Assembly: GCF_000337475.1 (NCBI RefSeq)
Contig: NZ_AOIT01000010.1
Span: 236-64,235 of the forward strand
Direction of reading: 5' to 3'
Length of the DNA: 64,000 nt
Origin: Natrinema limicola JCM 13563
Lineage (GTDB): Archaea; Halobacteriota; Halobacteria; Halobacteriales; Natrialbaceae
The position numbers were made by a program, and so were the translations under genes. Shown here one piece after another: positions 17,311 to 28,535 of this stretch (within the stretch, counting starts at the first letter, position 1; each line of letters opens with the position of its first letter). A model generated the notes under the pieces. That model worked only from the letters and a program-made list of their open reading frames with translations, ran no database searches and was not told where the DNA came from.

Positions 17311-17538
17311 ATGGTAGACGTAAGCCAACACGAACTGGTTCCGGAGCACACCGTCCTCGAGGAGGACACACTCGAGGAGGTGCTCTCCGAATACAACATC
17401 GATCGTACAGACTTACCGAAGATCAAGCGCAACGACCCTGCCCTTCCGGACGAGGCCGAGGTCGGCGACGTGATCAAAATCGTCCGAGACTCACGAACAA
17501 CCGATCAGGCAGTGGTATACCGACTTGTGGTAGAATAA
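17311..17538 (+). CDS. rpoH: DNA-directed RNA polymerase subunit H (Rpb5 C-terminal homologue)
   Basis: A 75-residue archaeal subunit H beginning [20 protein letters not shown] and containing the conserved [25 protein letters not shown]. It contacts downstream DNA at the jaw of RNA polymerase. It is the first gene of the polymerase operon; its TAA is followed directly by the ATG of rpoB2 (17539). An in-frame upstream extension is not family-like. Confidence 0.97.
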   Translation: MVDVSQHELVPEHTVLEEDTLEEVLSEYNIDRTDLPKIKRNDPALPDEAEVGDVIKIVRDSRTTDQAVVYRLVVE

Positions 17539-19119
17539 ATGGCAATGGAACTAGATCGCGACGAACGTCGAGAGATCTCGCGCGAATACTTCTCGAAGGA
17601 ACGGATCGCCGAACACCACTATCGCTCGTTTAACGCCTTCCTCAACCGAGGCATGCAGGAGGTCGTCGACGAGAAGGCGACGATCGACACGGACATCGGC
17701 GACAAGGAAGGCGAAGAGCCGGTCCACGTCGAACTGGGCGACGTCCGCGTCGTTACCCCCCGCGTTCGCGAGGCCGACGGCTCCGAGGAGTTGCTCTATC
17801 CCCAGGAGGCTCGCCTTCGCAACATCACCTACTCCGCGCCGGTGTTCATGGAGATGTCCATCGTCAAAGGCGAGGAGGGCGACCAGCGGGTCGTCGACTC
17901 GACGGAGACGAAGATCGGTCGGATGCCGATCATGGTCGGCTCCGAGAAGTGTAACATCGCCGGCTTCTCCGACGAGGAACTCATCGAGATCGGCGAGGAC
18001 CCCGCAGACCCCGGCGGTTACTTCATCGTTAACGGCTCCGAGCGAGTGCTCATGACCAGCGAGGACCTCGCTCCGAACAAGATCCTTGCCGAGTACGACA
18101 CCAAGTACGGCGACGAGATTCAGGTCGCCAAGACGTTCTCGCAGCGCCGTGGCTACCGCGCGCTGGTCCTGTGTGAGCGGACGCGTGACGGCCTGCTCGA
18201 GGTCTCGTTCCCCTCGGTGTCGGGTTCGATTAACTTCGTGACGCTCGTGCGTGCGCTTGGTCTCGAGTCGGACGAGGAGATCGTCCACAAGGTCTCGAAC
18301 GACCCCGAGGTCGTCAAGTACATGCTCGAGAATCTGGAGGAAGCAACGGTCCAGAGCGAGGAGGAAGCCATCGAAGCGCTCGGGAAACGGGTCGCCTCCG
18401 GGCAGGGCAAAAACTACCAGCTCAAGCGGGCCAACTACGTCATCGACCGGTATCTCCTGCCACATCTCCACGAGGACGGTGTCGAGGAAGAGGACGTCCG
18501 GATCAACAAGGCCCATTACCTCTGTCGGATGGCCGAAGCCTGTTTCGAGCTCGCACTCGGACGGCGCGAATCCGACGACAAGGACCATTACGCGAACAAG
18601 CGCCTGAAGGTCTCCGGCGACCTGATGAAAGACCTGTTCCGGACCGCGCTGAACAAGCTGGCACGGGACGTGAAATACCAGCTCGAGCGCGCGAACATGC
18701 GTAACCGACAGCTCTCGGTGAACACGGTCGTTCGCTCGGACGTGCTGACCGAGCGACTCGAGCACCCGATCGCGACGGGGAACTGGGTTGGCGGCCGCTC
18801 CGGCGTCTCCCAGCTCGTCGACCGAACTGACTTCATGGGCGTGCTCTCTCACCTCCGACGGCTGCGCAGCCCGCTGTCGCGCTCGCAGCCCCACTTCGAG
18901 GCGCGGGACTTACACGCGACCCAGTGGGGTCGCATCGGCCCCTCCGAAACGCCGGAGGGACCCAACTGTGGGCTGGTGAAGAACTTCGCCCAGTCGATGG
19001 AACTCTCTCAGAACGTCGAGGACGAACAGGAGCTCAAACGCGAACTGGCATCGATGGGGGTCGAGGGTATTCCCGGCCTCGAGGGAATCGAACGGACGAC
19101 TGCAGCAGGGGACGATTAA
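17539..19119 (+). CDS. rpoB2: DNA-directed RNA polymerase subunit B''
   Basis: A 526-residue N-terminal half of the split archaeal B subunit (lobe, protrusion and fork region). Recognisable are HHYRSFNAFLNRGMQEVV, the fork-region sequence RSPLSRSQPHFEARDLHATQ (written here to 20 residues) and PSETPEGPNCGLVKNFAQ near the C-terminus. It starts directly after rpoH and ends 3 bp before rpoB1. Length is usual for haloarchaea. Confidence 0.97.
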   Translation: MAMELDRDERREISREYFSKERIAEHHYRSFNAFLNRGMQEVVDEKATIDTDIGDKEGEEPVHVELGDVRVVTPRVREADGSEELLYPQEARLRNITYSAPVFMEMSIVKGEEGDQRVVDSTETKIGRMPIMVGSEKCNIAGFSDEELIEIGEDPADPGGYFIVNGSERVLMTSEDLAPNKILAEYDTKYGDEIQVAKTFSQRRGYRALVLCERTRDGLLEVSFPSVSGSINFVTLVRALGLESDEEIVHKVSNDPEVVKYMLENLEEATVQSEEEAIEALGKRVASGQGKNYQLKRANYVIDRYLLPHLHEDGVEEEDVRINKAHYLCRMAEACFELALGRRESDDKDHYANKRLKVSGDLMKDLFRTALNKLARDVKYQLERANMRNRQLSVNTVVRSDVLTERLEHPIATGNWVGGRSGVSQLVDRTDFMGVLSHLRRLRSPLSRSQPHFEARDLHATQWGRIGPSETPEGPNCGLVKNFAQSMELSQNVEDEQELKRELASMGVEGIPGLEGIERTTAAGDD

Positions 19120-19122
19120 ATC

Positions 19123-20952
19123 ATGAGCAGCCAACAACGAGAGGCGAAAGTCTACGTCAACGGGTCGCTGGTGGGGACCCACCCAGATCCACACGAACTA
19201 GCCGAACAGATCCGCGAAGCGCGACGTATCGGCGATGTCTCCGAGATGGTCAACGTCTCGGTCAAAGAGCGCACTCGCGAAGTAATCGTTAACGCCGACG
19301 CCGGCCGCGCACGCCGGCCGCTTCTGGTCGTCGAGGACGGCGAACCCCGCATCTCCGAACAGGAGATCGAGGCGCTCAAAGACGGTGACCTCGAGTTCGA
19401 GGACCTCGTCGATCACGGCTATATCGAGTTCATCGACGCCGAGGAAGAAGAGGACATCCTCGTGGCTGTCGACGAGGACGATCTCACCGAGAAACACACC
19501 CACCTCGAGATCGACCCGTCGCTGATCTTCTCGATCGGTGCGGGGATGATTCCGTATCCCGAACACAACGCCAGTCCCCGCATTACGATGGGGGCAGGGA
19601 TGATCAAGCAGTCGCTCGGGCTGCCCAGCGCGAACTACCGGATTCGCCCGGACACGCGCCAGCACTTGCTGCACTACCCGCAGCTCTCGATGGTCAAGAC
19701 CCAGACCACCGAGCAGATCGGCTACGACGAGCGGCCGGCTGCACAGAACTTCGTCGTCGCCGTGATGAGCTACGAAGGGTTCAACATCGAGGACGCGCTG
19801 GTCATGAACAAAGCCAGCGTCGAACGCGCGCTCGCACGCTCGCACTTCTTCCGCACCTATGAAGGCGAGGAACGCCGCTACCCTGGTGGCCAGGAAGACC
19901 GCTTCGAGATTCCGAGCCAGGACGTCCGCGGTGCCCGTGGCGAGGAAGCCTACGCCCATCTTGACGAGGACGGCCTCGTCAACCCCGAGACGAAAGTCGA
20001 CGAGAACTCCGTGCTGCTCGGGAAGACCTCGCCGCCGCGATTCTTAGAGGAGCCCGACGACATGGGCGGGCTTTCGCCACAGAAACGGCGTGAGACCTCC
20101 GTCACCATGCGCTCCGGTGAATCGGGCATCGTCGACACCGTCACGCTCATGGAGGGCGAGGACGGCTCGAAGCTCTCGAAGGTCTCTGTCCGCGACGAGC
20201 GGATCCCCGAACTCGGGGACAAGTTCGCGTCGCGACACGGCCAGAAGGGGGTCGTCGGCCACCTCGCACCCCAGGAGGACATGCCGTTTACCGAGGAGGG
20301 CGTGGTGCCGGACCTCGTGCTCAACCCCCACGCGCTGCCGTCGCGGATGACCGTCGGTCACATTCTCGAGATGATCGGCGGCAAGCTCGGCGCGATGGAG
20401 GGCCGGCGCGTCGACGGGACGCCGTTCCTCGGCGAGGACAAAGACGAGCTTCGTGAGGGACTCGAGGACGCCGGCTTCGATTCGGCTGGCAAGGAGACCA
20501 TGTACTCCGGCGTTACCGGCGAGAAGATCGAGGCTGAGATCTTCGTCGGCGTTATTTTCTACCAGAAGCTCTACCACATGGTCTCGAACAAACTGCACGC
20601 CCGCTCGCGCGGGCCGGTGCAGGTGCTGACTCGCCAGCCGACGGAAGGTCGTGCCCGCGAGGGTGGCCTCCGAATCGGGGAGATGGAACGCGACGTGTTC
20701 ATCGGCCACGGGGCGGCCATGACGCTGAAGGAACGACTCTTAGACGAGTCCGACCGCGAGTTCATCCACATCTGTGCGAACTGTGGCATGAGCGCGGTCG
20801 AAAACGTCGAACAACGGCGTGTCTACTGTCCGAACTGCGACGAGGAGACCGATATCCACGAGATCGAGATGAGCTACGCGTTCAAGCTCCTCTTAGACGA
20901 GATGAAAGCGCTGGGTATCGCACCGCGACTCGAACTGGAGGACGCCGTCTAA
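19123..20952 (+). CDS. rpoB1: DNA-directed RNA polymerase subunit B'
   Basis: A 609-residue C-terminal half of split B: external, hybrid-binding, wall and clamp regions. Markers include [35 protein letters not shown], and a zinc-binding site CANCGMS with YCPNCDEET close to the C-terminus. It belongs to the polymerase operon with 3-bp spacings on both sides. Confidence 0.97.
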   Translation: MSSQQREAKVYVNGSLVGTHPDPHELAEQIREARRIGDVSEMVNVSVKERTREVIVNADAGRARRPLLVVEDGEPRISEQEIEALKDGDLEFEDLVDHGYIEFIDAEEEEDILVAVDEDDLTEKHTHLEIDPSLIFSIGAGMIPYPEHNASPRITMGAGMIKQSLGLPSANYRIRPDTRQHLLHYPQLSMVKTQTTEQIGYDERPAAQNFVVAVMSYEGFNIEDALVMNKASVERALARSHFFRTYEGEERRYPGGQEDRFEIPSQDVRGARGEEAYAHLDEDGLVNPETKVDENSVLLGKTSPPRFLEEPDDMGGLSPQKRRETSVTMRSGESGIVDTVTLMEGEDGSKLSKVSVRDERIPELGDKFASRHGQKGVVGHLAPQEDMPFTEEGVVPDLVLNPHALPSRMTVGHILEMIGGKLGAMEGRRVDGTPFLGEDKDELREGLEDAGFDSAGKETMYSGVTGEKIEAEIFVGVIFYQKLYHMVSNKLHARSRGPVQVLTRQPTEGRAREGGLRIGEMERDVFIGHGAAMTLKERLLDESDREFIHICANCGMSAVENVEQRRVYCPNCDEETDIHEIEMSYAFKLLLDEMKALGIAPRLELEDAV

Positions 20953-20955
20953 ACC

Positions 20956-23883
20956 ATGCAAGATACGACACCCAAAGACATCGGGCAACTCTCCTTCGGG
21001 CTCATGGAGCCCGAGGAGTATCGGGAGATGAGCGCGACGAAGATCATCACGGCCGACACCTACGACGACGACGGCTTCCCCATCGACATGGGGCTGATGG
21101 ACCCGCGGCTGGGCGTCATCGACCCCGGCCTCGAGTGTAAGACTTGCGGGAAGCACTCGGGTTCCTGTAACGGCCACTTCGGCCACATCGAACTGGCCGC
21201 GCCGGTCATCCACGTCGGCTTCACGAAGCTCATTCGGCGACTCCTGCGAGGGACCTGTCGGGAGTGTTCCCGGCTGCTGTTGACCGAAGACGAGCGCGAC
21301 GAGTTCCGCGACCAGCTCGACGAGTCCCGAAAGCTGAGTCGCGACCTCAATGACGTGACGAAGGCCGCGATCCGGCAGGCACGCAAGAAGGATCGCTGTC
21401 CGTTCTGTGGCGAGATCCAGTACGACATCGACCACGAGAAGCCGACCACCTACTACGAGGTCCAGCAGGTGCTGACCAGCGAGTACTCCCAGCGCATCGC
21501 CGGCGCGATGCAGGGCGACGAAGAGGCAGGCGTCGAGCGAACGACGCCGGACGAACTCGCCGAGAAGACCGAGATCGAACTCACCCGGGTCAACGAGATC
21601 CTCTCGGGTTCGTTCCGCCCGCGTGAGAGTCAGCGCAAGGCCATCGAGAAGGCCCTGGATATCGACCTGACCGAGGAGGACACGAACAAGCTGATGCCCA
21701 GCGACATCCGGGACTGGTTCGAGAACATTCCGGACGAGGACATCGAGGTCCTGGGCATCAACCCCGAACGCTCCCGTCCGGAGTGGATGATCCTCACCGT
21801 CCTCCCCGTCCCGCCGGTCACTGCACGGCCGTCGATCACGCTCGACAACGGCCAGCGCTCCGAGGACGACCTGACCCACAAGCTGGTCGACATTATCCGG
21901 ATCAACCAGCGGTTCATGGAGAACCGCGAAGCCGGTGCGCCCCAGCTGATCATCGAGGACCTCTGGGAACTCCTGCAGTACCACGTCACGACGTTCATGG
22001 ACAACGAGATCTCGGGCACGCCGCCGGCACGGCACCGCTCCGGCCGGCCGCTCAAGACCCTCTCCCAGCGCCTGAAAGGTAAGGAGGGTCGCTTCCGTGG
22101 CTCGCTGTCCGGGAAGCGTGTGAACTTCTCCGCGCGTACTGTGATCTCGCCGGACCCGACGCTGTCGCTCAACGAGGTCGGTGTCCCGGATCGGGTCGCC
22201 AAGGAGATGACCCAGACGATGAACGTCACCGAGCGCAACCTCGAGGATGCCCGCCGGTTCGTCTCGAACGGCCCCGAGGCTCACCCTGGTGCGAACTACG
22301 TCCGTCGACCGGACGGCCGCCGGCTGAAGGTGACCGAGAAGAACTGCGAGCAACTCGCCGAGAAGGTCGAACCCGGCTGGGAGGTCAATCGGCACATGAT
22401 CGACGGCGACATCGTCATCTTCAACCGGCAACCGTCGCTCCACCGGATGTCGATCATGGCCCACGAGGTCGTGGTTATGCCGTACAAGACGTTCCGCCTG
22501 AACACCGTCGTCTGTCCGCCGTACAACGCCGACTTCGACGGCGACGAGATGAACATGCACGCGCTCCAAAACGAGGAGGCTCGTGCCGAAGCGCGCGTGC
22601 TCATGCGGGTGCAAGAGCAGATCCTGAGCCCTCGCTTCGGCGAGAACATCATCGGCGCCATCCAGGACCACATCAGCGGGATGTACCTGCTGACCGCGGA
22701 CAACCCACGGTTCAACGAGACCCAGGCGCTCGACTTGCTGCGGGCGACCCGGATCGACGAACTGCCCGAACCCAGCGGCGTCGACGACGAGGGCAAGCCG
22801 TTCTGGACCGGCTACGACGTCTTCTCCGAGTTACTGCCCGACGATCTGAACCTCGAGTTTACCGGCACCGTCGGCGACGAGGTCGTCATCGAGGACGGCC
22901 AGTTGCTTCAGGGGACCATCGCCGAGGACGAGGTCGGCGAGTTCGGCGGCGAGATCGTCGACACGATCACGAAGATCTACGGCAACACGCGCGCCCGGAT
23001 CTTCGTCAACGAGGTCTCGACGCTGGCGATGCGTGCGATCATGCACTTCGGGTTCTCGATCGGGATCGACGACGAGACCATCCCGGAGGAAGCCGAGAAA
23101 CGCATTGACGAGACTATCGCGGACGCCAACGATCGCGTCGAGGAACTGATCGAGGCCTACGAGAACAACGAACTCGAGAGTCTCCCCGGCCGGACGATCG
23201 ACGAGACCCTCGAGATGAAGATCATGCAGACGCTCTCGCGTGCCCGTGACAACGCCGGGAACATCGCCGACGAGCACTTCGACGATGAGAACCCGGCCGT
23301 CGTCATGGCCAACTCCGGTGCGCGTGGGTCGATGCTCAACCTGACACAGATGGCCGGCGCGGTCGGCCAGCAGGCAGTTCGCGGCGAGCGCATCAACCGC
23401 GGCTACGAGGATCGGACCCTCAGTCACTACGAACCCAACGACCTCTCGGCGGAGGCCCACGGATTCGTCGAGAACTCCTATACGAGCGGCCTGACCCCGC
23501 GGGAATTCTTCTTCCACGCGATGGGTGGCCGCGAGGGGCTGGTCGACACGGCAGTCCGGACCTCCAAGTCCGGCTACCTGCAGCGCCGGTTGATCAACGC
23601 CCTCTCCGAGCTCGAGACCCAGTACGACGGCACCGTCCGGGACACCTCGGACACGATCGTCCAGTTCGAGTTCGGTGAAGACGGCACCTCGCCGGTCAAG
23701 GTCTCCTCCGGCGAGGAGAACAACATCGACGTCGACCAGATCGCCAGCCGCGTGCTCGACTCCGAGTTCGAGTCCGAAGCCGAAAAACAGGAGTTCCTCG
23801 GCTCGCGGCCGCGGCCGACCAACCTCTCGGAACACGCAGACGATCGCCTTGCCGAGGGTACGGAGGTGACCTCCGATGACTGA
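20956..23883 (+). CDS. rpoA1: DNA-directed RNA polymerase subunit A'
   Basis: A 975-residue largest-subunit N-terminal part. The zinc site [20 protein letters not shown] is near residue 56, and the absolutely conserved [12 protein letters not shown] carries the catalytic-magnesium aspartates 526, 528 and 530. The bridge-helix segment is toward the C-terminus ([20 protein letters not shown]). No intein is present. It overlaps rpoA2 by 8 bp, indicating translational coupling. Confidence 0.98.
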   Translation: MQDTTPKDIGQLSFGLMEPEEYREMSATKIITADTYDDDGFPIDMGLMDPRLGVIDPGLECKTCGKHSGSCNGHFGHIELAAPVIHVGFTKLIRRLLRGTCRECSRLLLTEDERDEFRDQLDESRKLSRDLNDVTKAAIRQARKKDRCPFCGEIQYDIDHEKPTTYYEVQQVLTSEYSQRIAGAMQGDEEAGVERTTPDELAEKTEIELTRVNEILSGSFRPRESQRKAIEKALDIDLTEEDTNKLMPSDIRDWFENIPDEDIEVLGINPERSRPEWMILTVLPVPPVTARPSITLDNGQRSEDDLTHKLVDIIRINQRFMENREAGAPQLIIEDLWELLQYHVTTFMDNEISGTPPARHRSGRPLKTLSQRLKGKEGRFRGSLSGKRVNFSARTVISPDPTLSLNEVGVPDRVAKEMTQTMNVTERNLEDARRFVSNGPEAHPGANYVRRPDGRRLKVTEKNCEQLAEKVEPGWEVNRHMIDGDIVIFNRQPSLHRMSIMAHEVVVMPYKTFRLNTVVCPPYNADFDGDEMNMHALQNEEARAEARVLMRVQEQILSPRFGENIIGAIQDHISGMYLLTADNPRFNETQALDLLRATRIDELPEPSGVDDEGKPFWTGYDVFSELLPDDLNLEFTGTVGDEVVIEDGQLLQGTIAEDEVGEFGGEIVDTITKIYGNTRARIFVNEVSTLAMRAIMHFGFSIGIDDETIPEEAEKRIDETIADANDRVEELIEAYENNELESLPGRTIDETLEMKIMQTLSRARDNAGNIADEHFDDENPAVVMANSGARGSMLNLTQMAGAVGQQAVRGERINRGYEDRTLSHYEPNDLSAEAHGFVENSYTSGLTPREFFFHAMGGREGLVDTAVRTSKSGYLQRRLINALSELETQYDGTVRDTSDTIVQFEFGEDGTSPVKVSSGEENNIDVDQIASRVLDSEFESEAEKQEFLGSRPRPTNLSEHADDRLAEGTEVTSDD

Positions 23884-25072
23884 AGTCGACTACGACGTCG
23901 ACGACGACACCATCGCGGTCGTCGAGGACACCGATCTGCCACGGCGACTCAAAGACGAGGTCTACGAGACGCTCGAGGCTCGCGAGGACGCGACGGTTGA
24001 AGATGCCGACGAACTCGCGAAGGCCGTCGAGACTCGCTACCTCGATACCCGTGTCGATCCGCTCGATCCCGTCGGCACCGTCAGCGCCCAGTCGATCGGC
24101 GAACCAGGGACTCAGCTGACGATGAACACGTTCCACTACGCGGGGGTCGCCGAGATCGACGTGACCCAGGGGCTGCCCCGGCTGATCGAGCTGGTCGACG
24201 CTCGAAAGACCCCGGACACGCCGATGATGACCGTCCACCTCGAGGGCGACTACGCTACCGAGCGCGAGCGCGCCCACGAGGTTGTCTGGAAGATCGAAGC
24301 CACCAAGATCCTCGCGCTGGGTGACGTCTCGACGAACGTTGCGGACATGCGCGTCCAGATCTCGCTCAACGAGGACACGCTGAAAGAGCGGCTGATCACG
24401 CCCGAGGAAGTCGCCGAGATCATCGAGGATTCGCTGGGTGTCAAGACGATCCAACAAGGAACCCAGATCGAGTTTGGCCCGGAGGAACCTTCGTATCGGG
24501 ATCTCCTCCAGCTTGTCGAGGAGCTGCGCGATATCACGTTCAAGGGCATCGAGGACATCTCCCGGGTCGTCATCCGCCGTGAGGAGATGGACGACGGCAG
24601 CGAAGAGTTCGTCCTCTACACCGAAGGGTCGGCCTTCGGTGACGTCTTAGAGATCGAGGGCGTCGACGCTTCGCGGACGACGTGTAACAACATCCACGAG
24701 ATCCGGCGCAACCTCGGCATCGAGGCAGCCCGCGAAGCCATCATCGAGGAGACGAACAACACGCTGGCCGAACAGGGGTTAGACGACGTCAACGTCCGCC
24801 ACCTGATGCTCGTCGCGGACATCATGACCAACCGCGGCGAGATCGAGTCGATCGGTCGCCACGGCATCTCGGGCTCGAAGGACTCGGTGCTCGCTCGTGC
24901 GGCGTTCGAGGTTACGGTCAACCACCTGCTCAACGCTGCGATCCACGGCGAGATCGACGAGTTAGACGGCGTGACGGAGAACGTCATCGTCGGGAAGCCG
25001 ATCAAACTCGGAACCGGCGATGTCGACCTCCGGATGGGGTCGACCACCTCCGGGAGCAGTCAGGCCGACTGA
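23876..25072 (+). CDS. rpoA2: DNA-directed RNA polymerase subunit A''
   Basis: A 398-residue C-terminal part of the largest subunit: trigger loop ([19 protein letters not shown]), jaw and cleft. The N-terminal ~45 residues are an acidic extension ([17 protein letters not shown]). It starts inside the end of rpoA1 and ends 3 bp before nusA. Confidence 0.97.
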   Translation: MTEVDYDVDDDTIAVVEDTDLPRRLKDEVYETLEAREDATVEDADELAKAVETRYLDTRVDPLDPVGTVSAQSIGEPGTQLTMNTFHYAGVAEIDVTQGLPRLIELVDARKTPDTPMMTVHLEGDYATERERAHEVVWKIEATKILALGDVSTNVADMRVQISLNEDTLKERLITPEEVAEIIEDSLGVKTIQQGTQIEFGPEEPSYRDLLQLVEELRDITFKGIEDISRVVIRREEMDDGSEEFVLYTEGSAFGDVLEIEGVDASRTTCNNIHEIRRNLGIEAAREAIIEETNNTLAEQGLDDVNVRHLMLVADIMTNRGEIESIGRHGISGSKDSVLARAAFEVTVNHLLNAAIHGEIDELDGVTENVIVGKPIKLGTGDVDLRMGSTTSGSSQAD

Positions 25073-25075
25073 TCG

Positions 25076-25501
25076 ATGGGAGTTACGCTCGCCGACGACG
25101 CCCGGCAGTATCTCGCCGCATTCGAGGACGTCACCGGTGTCGCCGGCCGCGACTGTCTCGTCACCGACGGCGGTGACAGGCTCCTGATCGTCGTCGAACG
25201 CGGCGGCATGGGCGAAGCGATCGGCCCTGACGGCCGGACGATCCAGCAGTTTGAGGATCGCGTCGACGCGCAGGTACGACTCGTCGAAGACGCGGCCGAT
25301 CCCGAGACGTTCGTCGCGAACGCGCTTGCGCCGGCAGCCGTCTACAACGTCACGATCAGCGAGAACAACGACACTGTCGCCTACGTTGAAGTCGCCGAAG
25401 CCGACCACGGGGTCGCGATCGGAACCAACGGGCGGACAATCGAGGCCGCCCGCACCCTTGCAAAGCGCCACTTCGGGATCGACGACGTGCAGTTGCTGTA
25501 G
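25076..25501 (+). CDS. nusA: Archaeal NusA-like transcription factor
   Basis: A 141-residue protein made of two KH domains, with GxxG-type motifs at EAIGPDGRTIQQF and VAIGTNGRTIEAAR. Archaeal NusA binds RNA in the elongating polymerase. It is the last gene of the polymerase cluster here. In most relatives the S12 gene follows closely; in this window a 7.2 kb island separates them, beginning with a converging gene 35 bp downstream. Confidence 0.95.
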   Translation: MGVTLADDARQYLAAFEDVTGVAGRDCLVTDGGDRLLIVVERGGMGEAIGPDGRTIQQFEDRVDAQVRLVEDAADPETFVANALAPAAVYNVTISENNDTVAYVEVAEADHGVAIGTNGRTIEAARTLAKRHFGIDDVQLL

Positions 25502-25536
25502 GCACGCGCTTGGGTCCGTCGGTCCACAGATTCCAC

Positions 25537-26157
25537 TCATTCTGCGTGTCGATCGGACGTCTCCGACCGTCGGCCAACCGTCGTCTCGTGTTCTTCAACG
25601 CGGGTGAATTCCGATTCGTTCAGCGACTGGATCACCACTGGATTGACCTCGATCGTCGCCGACGGCTGGTGGCTCACGTCGGAAAGCTGTGACCACAGCG
25701 ACAGTAGCTCGTCGACTGGTTCGTCGACGATCGAAATCGAAAGCGGTTGCTCCTGGCCGAGCGGGGCGGGAGCGTCGGCAGGCTCGATCCGACTGTTGTC
25801 GTGAAACAGCTGGAGGGCTGCGCCGAGACGCTGTTGACGTTTGAAGGGGTTCGTCTGCCTCTCGCCGTCGTCACTCCCGCCGCCGACAGCGTATGCGGTC
25901 ACGAGATAGCGTACTGAAAGCGCCAGCGGCCGGTCCTGTCGCGCCGTCCCGGAGATCGTTCGGCTGCCCGATCCCATCGCCGTGTCCGTCTCGATCTGAT
26001 ATGGATACAGCGTGAGATCGACGCTCGAGAGGGAGTCGACATCGGCAGGGGAGGCCACTTCGACTCGATTCGAATCGATGGGACTCCGTTCGTCGGCGTT
26101 CGCTTTTATGAGTTCGATCAACACGTTGCTGACGTCTGCAATGGCGCTGTATGTCAT
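25537..26157 (-). CDS. DUF4255 (Pvc16-family) domain protein
   Basis: A 206-residue protein started at MTYSAIADVSNVLIELIKANAD, the typical DUF4255 opening. The segments SVDLTLYPYQIETD and LALSVRYLVTAY followed by LGAALQLFHDN match the N-terminal Pvc16 domain, a protein associated with contractile injection particles and thought to act at the tube or sheath end. The C-terminal part is variable and ends acidic. The frame is open further upstream, but that sequence is not family-like. It is the second gene of the leftward pair, 97 bp downstream of the AAA+ gene, and converges on nusA. Confidence 0.8.
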   Translation of the reverse strand: MTYSAIADVSNVLIELIKANADERSPIDSNRVEVASPADVDSLSSVDLTLYPYQIETDTAMGSGSRTISGTARQDRPLALSVRYLVTAYAVGGGSDDGERQTNPFKRQQRLGAALQLFHDNSRIEPADAPAPLGQEQPLSISIVDEPVDELLSLWSQLSDVSHQPSATIEVNPVVIQSLNESEFTRVEEHETTVGRRSETSDRHAE

Positions 26158-26254
26158 CGTTCTGTGGAGCCGAAATTGCGACCGGTGTTCATTCCGCTTT
26201 TTTCTGTTTTGTGACGTCGACTGACGCGGCACGACGACCGGTTCGTTCCCGTCC

Positions 26255-28438
26255 TCATCCAGCGCGGCGCTTCTGGTGGAGCCGTTCTTTCGCTTCTCGC
26301 TCAGTTGGGCCCTGTAAGTACTCGAGGTAGGGTTCGAAATCCTGCTCGCGGACCCGGCTGTTGCGATTCCGTTTGTATCGCTCGAGCGCCTCGACGACGT
26401 GGCGCATGGTGATCGTCTCGTTTCCCTGACCGGCGACGTAGATGGCGATATGCATGGCGAGTTTCTCGATGGTGCCGCCGCTGTAGTCGAACCCGGCGAG
26501 CCACTCCCAGTCGATCCCCTCGAGGGGGCAGTCATCGGGGAAGACGCCTTTCCAGATCTCCTTGCGCGTGTCCGCGTCGGGTTCGTCGAACCGGATCGAG
26601 TGGGTAATCCGGCGAGTGAAGGCCGTATCGATGTTCTGGGCGTAATTCGTCGTCAGGAAGATGACGCCGTCGTAGGTTTCGACCCGCTGGAGCAGGTAGT
26701 TCACTTCGGCGTTGGCGTAGCGGTCGGTCGCGTCGGAGACTTCCGCGCGGTCGCCGAAGAGTGCGTCGGCCTCGTCGAACAGCAAGATCGCGTTCGATTG
26801 TTCGGCAGCCTGAAAGAGCTGTTCTAAGTTTTCCTCGGTCTCGCCGATGTACTTGCTGACCATGGATGAGAGATCGATCTTGTAGATGTCCATCCCGACG
26901 GCGTTGGCAAGTACCTCCGCTGCGAGGGTCTTTCCAGTGCCGGGACGGCCTCTGAATAGCGAGACGATGCCCGCATTGCCGGTCTGGTCCCTGAATCCCC
27001 AGTCGTCGTAGAGCAACCCGCGATTCGTGATATGGGTCTCGAGGGTTCGCAGCTGCCGTTCGGTGCGGTCGTCGACCTCGATGTCGGCCCGGGTCTTCGT
27101 GGGGTCGACGTGCTCGGCGAGCTCGTCGAGGTCGTCCGACGACTGGGCGCGACAGCCCGCCCGAACGTCCGCGAGCGTGCGGTCGTCACCATCGGCAAGT
27201 GCGTCGGCGGTCGCAAGCGCCGCCTCGAGTTGCCCCGGGGTGAGATCAAACGTGCTGGCCATGGTTTCGGGCTCGAGGTCGTCCGGGAGGTCGTCAGCGC
27301 GGTCCTCCCAGAACTGCCGACGGCGCGCGATCGAGGGGCGGTCGAACTCGTAGATGGCGTCGACGCTGGCGCGGCGGCTCTCGGTGGGCACCCACGTGCG
27401 CTCGCCCGTGAGGAACAGATCGTTGTCGAACTCGCGAAAGCGGGCGAGGACGCCCTCGAGGGAGTGGTCTGTTTCCCGGTCGGCGACGGTGGCGTCGGCG
27501 TTGCGGAGCTGGACGGGAACGTCGAGAATCGTCGCTTCGCGTACGAGCGCCTCGAGAGCGTCGGCAGCCAGGATGGCCCGGAGGTCGGCCTGCAGATAGC
27601 GATCGCCCGTACAGCAGGCTTCGACGGCGCGGTCGACGCCGGAGCCGGGCGGGCCATAGAAGTAGACACGGCGGCCGGTTCCGGTCTCGTCTTCGGGGAG
27701 CGACGCCAGTTCCGCCCGGAGCGTGTCGTCGATCGGCACCTCCGCGAGCGTCGCGTCGGCGGTCGTTTCGGTCAGCGGCTCCTCGAGTTCGATCGGACTG
27801 TGGTCCGCGACGGTCGCCTCGAGATGCGGGTCGATACCGTCGTGACCGAGCAGATACGCATAGATGCGGTCATCGACACGGAGCTCGCGCTCGAGTTTCG
27901 ATCTCGAGTCGGTCACGTCGTCGACGACGATGAGGCCGTTTGCTCGCAGTGGCGACTGCTCGCCGACGAGCGCGGTTGCAGTGACGAACTCGGCGTTCGT
28001 CCGCGAAAACAGGTCTGCCACGAGTGCAACGGTTGGGCGCGGGTTCGTGCGGTCGTTCGTGGCTCTCGAAAACAGGTCTGCGGTCGTCGGATCGACATCG
28101 GGAAGAAGGGCGATGAGGAGGATCTCACGATGGAGGTCGTCGAGTTCGAATCCGTCGACCAGCGTCTCGAGCCGACGTTTGCCATCGTCTTCGAGCGCCT
28201 CACGCCTGGTGTGTCCGCTGTCGTCATCGAGTGTATCGAAGCCGCTCTGATCGACACTGGGAATCGAATACGTGAGTGCAGTCGGATCGGCTGTGCCACG
28301 TCGGTCGTCGCGTCCGTTCGCGACAGAAGCAGTCGTGCCAGGCGTGGTGTCGGATCGACTCTCGAGGTACCGCTCGAGAATGCCGTGAATCCGGTCCAAT
28401 TCAGCGAGTAGATGCTCGCTCGTAGCGGTGTCGCTCAT
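26255..28438 (-). CDS. AAA+ ATPase (eCIS Afp15/Pvc15-like)
   Basis: A 727-residue protein. The N-terminal ~230 residues are acidic and helical; a degenerate nucleotide-binding segment (YFYGPPGSGVDRAVEA) follows near residue 260. The active AAA+ module has Walker A FRGRPGTGKT with Lys503, Walker B ILLFDEAD with Asp-Glu at about 555-556, sensor FLTTNYAQNID and an arginine pair FTRRI. A C-terminal helical region ends QKRRAG. Proteins with an inactive plus an active AAA module occur in injection-system loci as assembly or remodelling factors. The start at 28438 is favoured by GGGGAGGAG about 10 bp upstream. It is probably cotranscribed with DUF4255. Confidence 0.85.
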   Translation of the reverse strand: MSDTATSEHLLAELDRIHGILERYLESRSDTTPGTTASVANGRDDRRGTADPTALTYSIPSVDQSGFDTLDDDSGHTRREALEDDGKRRLETLVDGFELDDLHREILLIALLPDVDPTTADLFSRATNDRTNPRPTVALVADLFSRTNAEFVTATALVGEQSPLRANGLIVVDDVTDSRSKLERELRVDDRIYAYLLGHDGIDPHLEATVADHSPIELEEPLTETTADATLAEVPIDDTLRAELASLPEDETGTGRRVYFYGPPGSGVDRAVEACCTGDRYLQADLRAILAADALEALVREATILDVPVQLRNADATVADRETDHSLEGVLARFREFDNDLFLTGERTWVPTESRRASVDAIYEFDRPSIARRRQFWEDRADDLPDDLEPETMASTFDLTPGQLEAALATADALADGDDRTLADVRAGCRAQSSDDLDELAEHVDPTKTRADIEVDDRTERQLRTLETHITNRGLLYDDWGFRDQTGNAGIVSLFRGRPGTGKTLAAEVLANAVGMDIYKIDLSSMVSKYIGETEENLEQLFQAAEQSNAILLFDEADALFGDRAEVSDATDRYANAEVNYLLQRVETYDGVIFLTTNYAQNIDTAFTRRITHSIRFDEPDADTRKEIWKGVFPDDCPLEGIDWEWLAGFDYSGGTIEKLAMHIAIYVAGQGNETITMRHVVEALERYKRNRNSRVREQDFEPYLEYLQGPTEREAKERLHQKRRAG

Positions 28439-28535
28439 CGGCGTGAACTCCTCCCCTGCATTTGCGTGACTAGCTGTTATCGGCCGTTTGAACACGGACT
28501 ATATTTATCTTTTCTAATTAGTGTACGATAATTAT
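28439..28535. promoter_or_regulatory. Divergent promoter of the island
   Basis: An AT-rich 97-bp gap between the leftward AAA+ gene and the rightward DUF4157 gene. TATATTTA at about 28500-28507 would start rightward transcription near 28530, and the same AT block read on the minus strand (GATAAATATAG) could serve the AAA+ gene. A strong GGGGAGGAG lies before the AAA+ start. One control region can therefore switch the whole island. Confidence 0.55.

Noticed and set aside
20893-22671. A 592-residue minus-strand frame opposite rpoA1
   Set aside because: Antisense shadow of a conserved polymerase gene, with low-complexity Arg/Leu/Val composition and no family pattern.
25537-26535. A longer reading of the DUF4255 gene starting at 26535
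   Set aside because: The added N-terminus overlaps the AAA+ gene end and is Ser/Arg-rich, unlike the family; MTYSAIADVSN at 26157 is the normal start.
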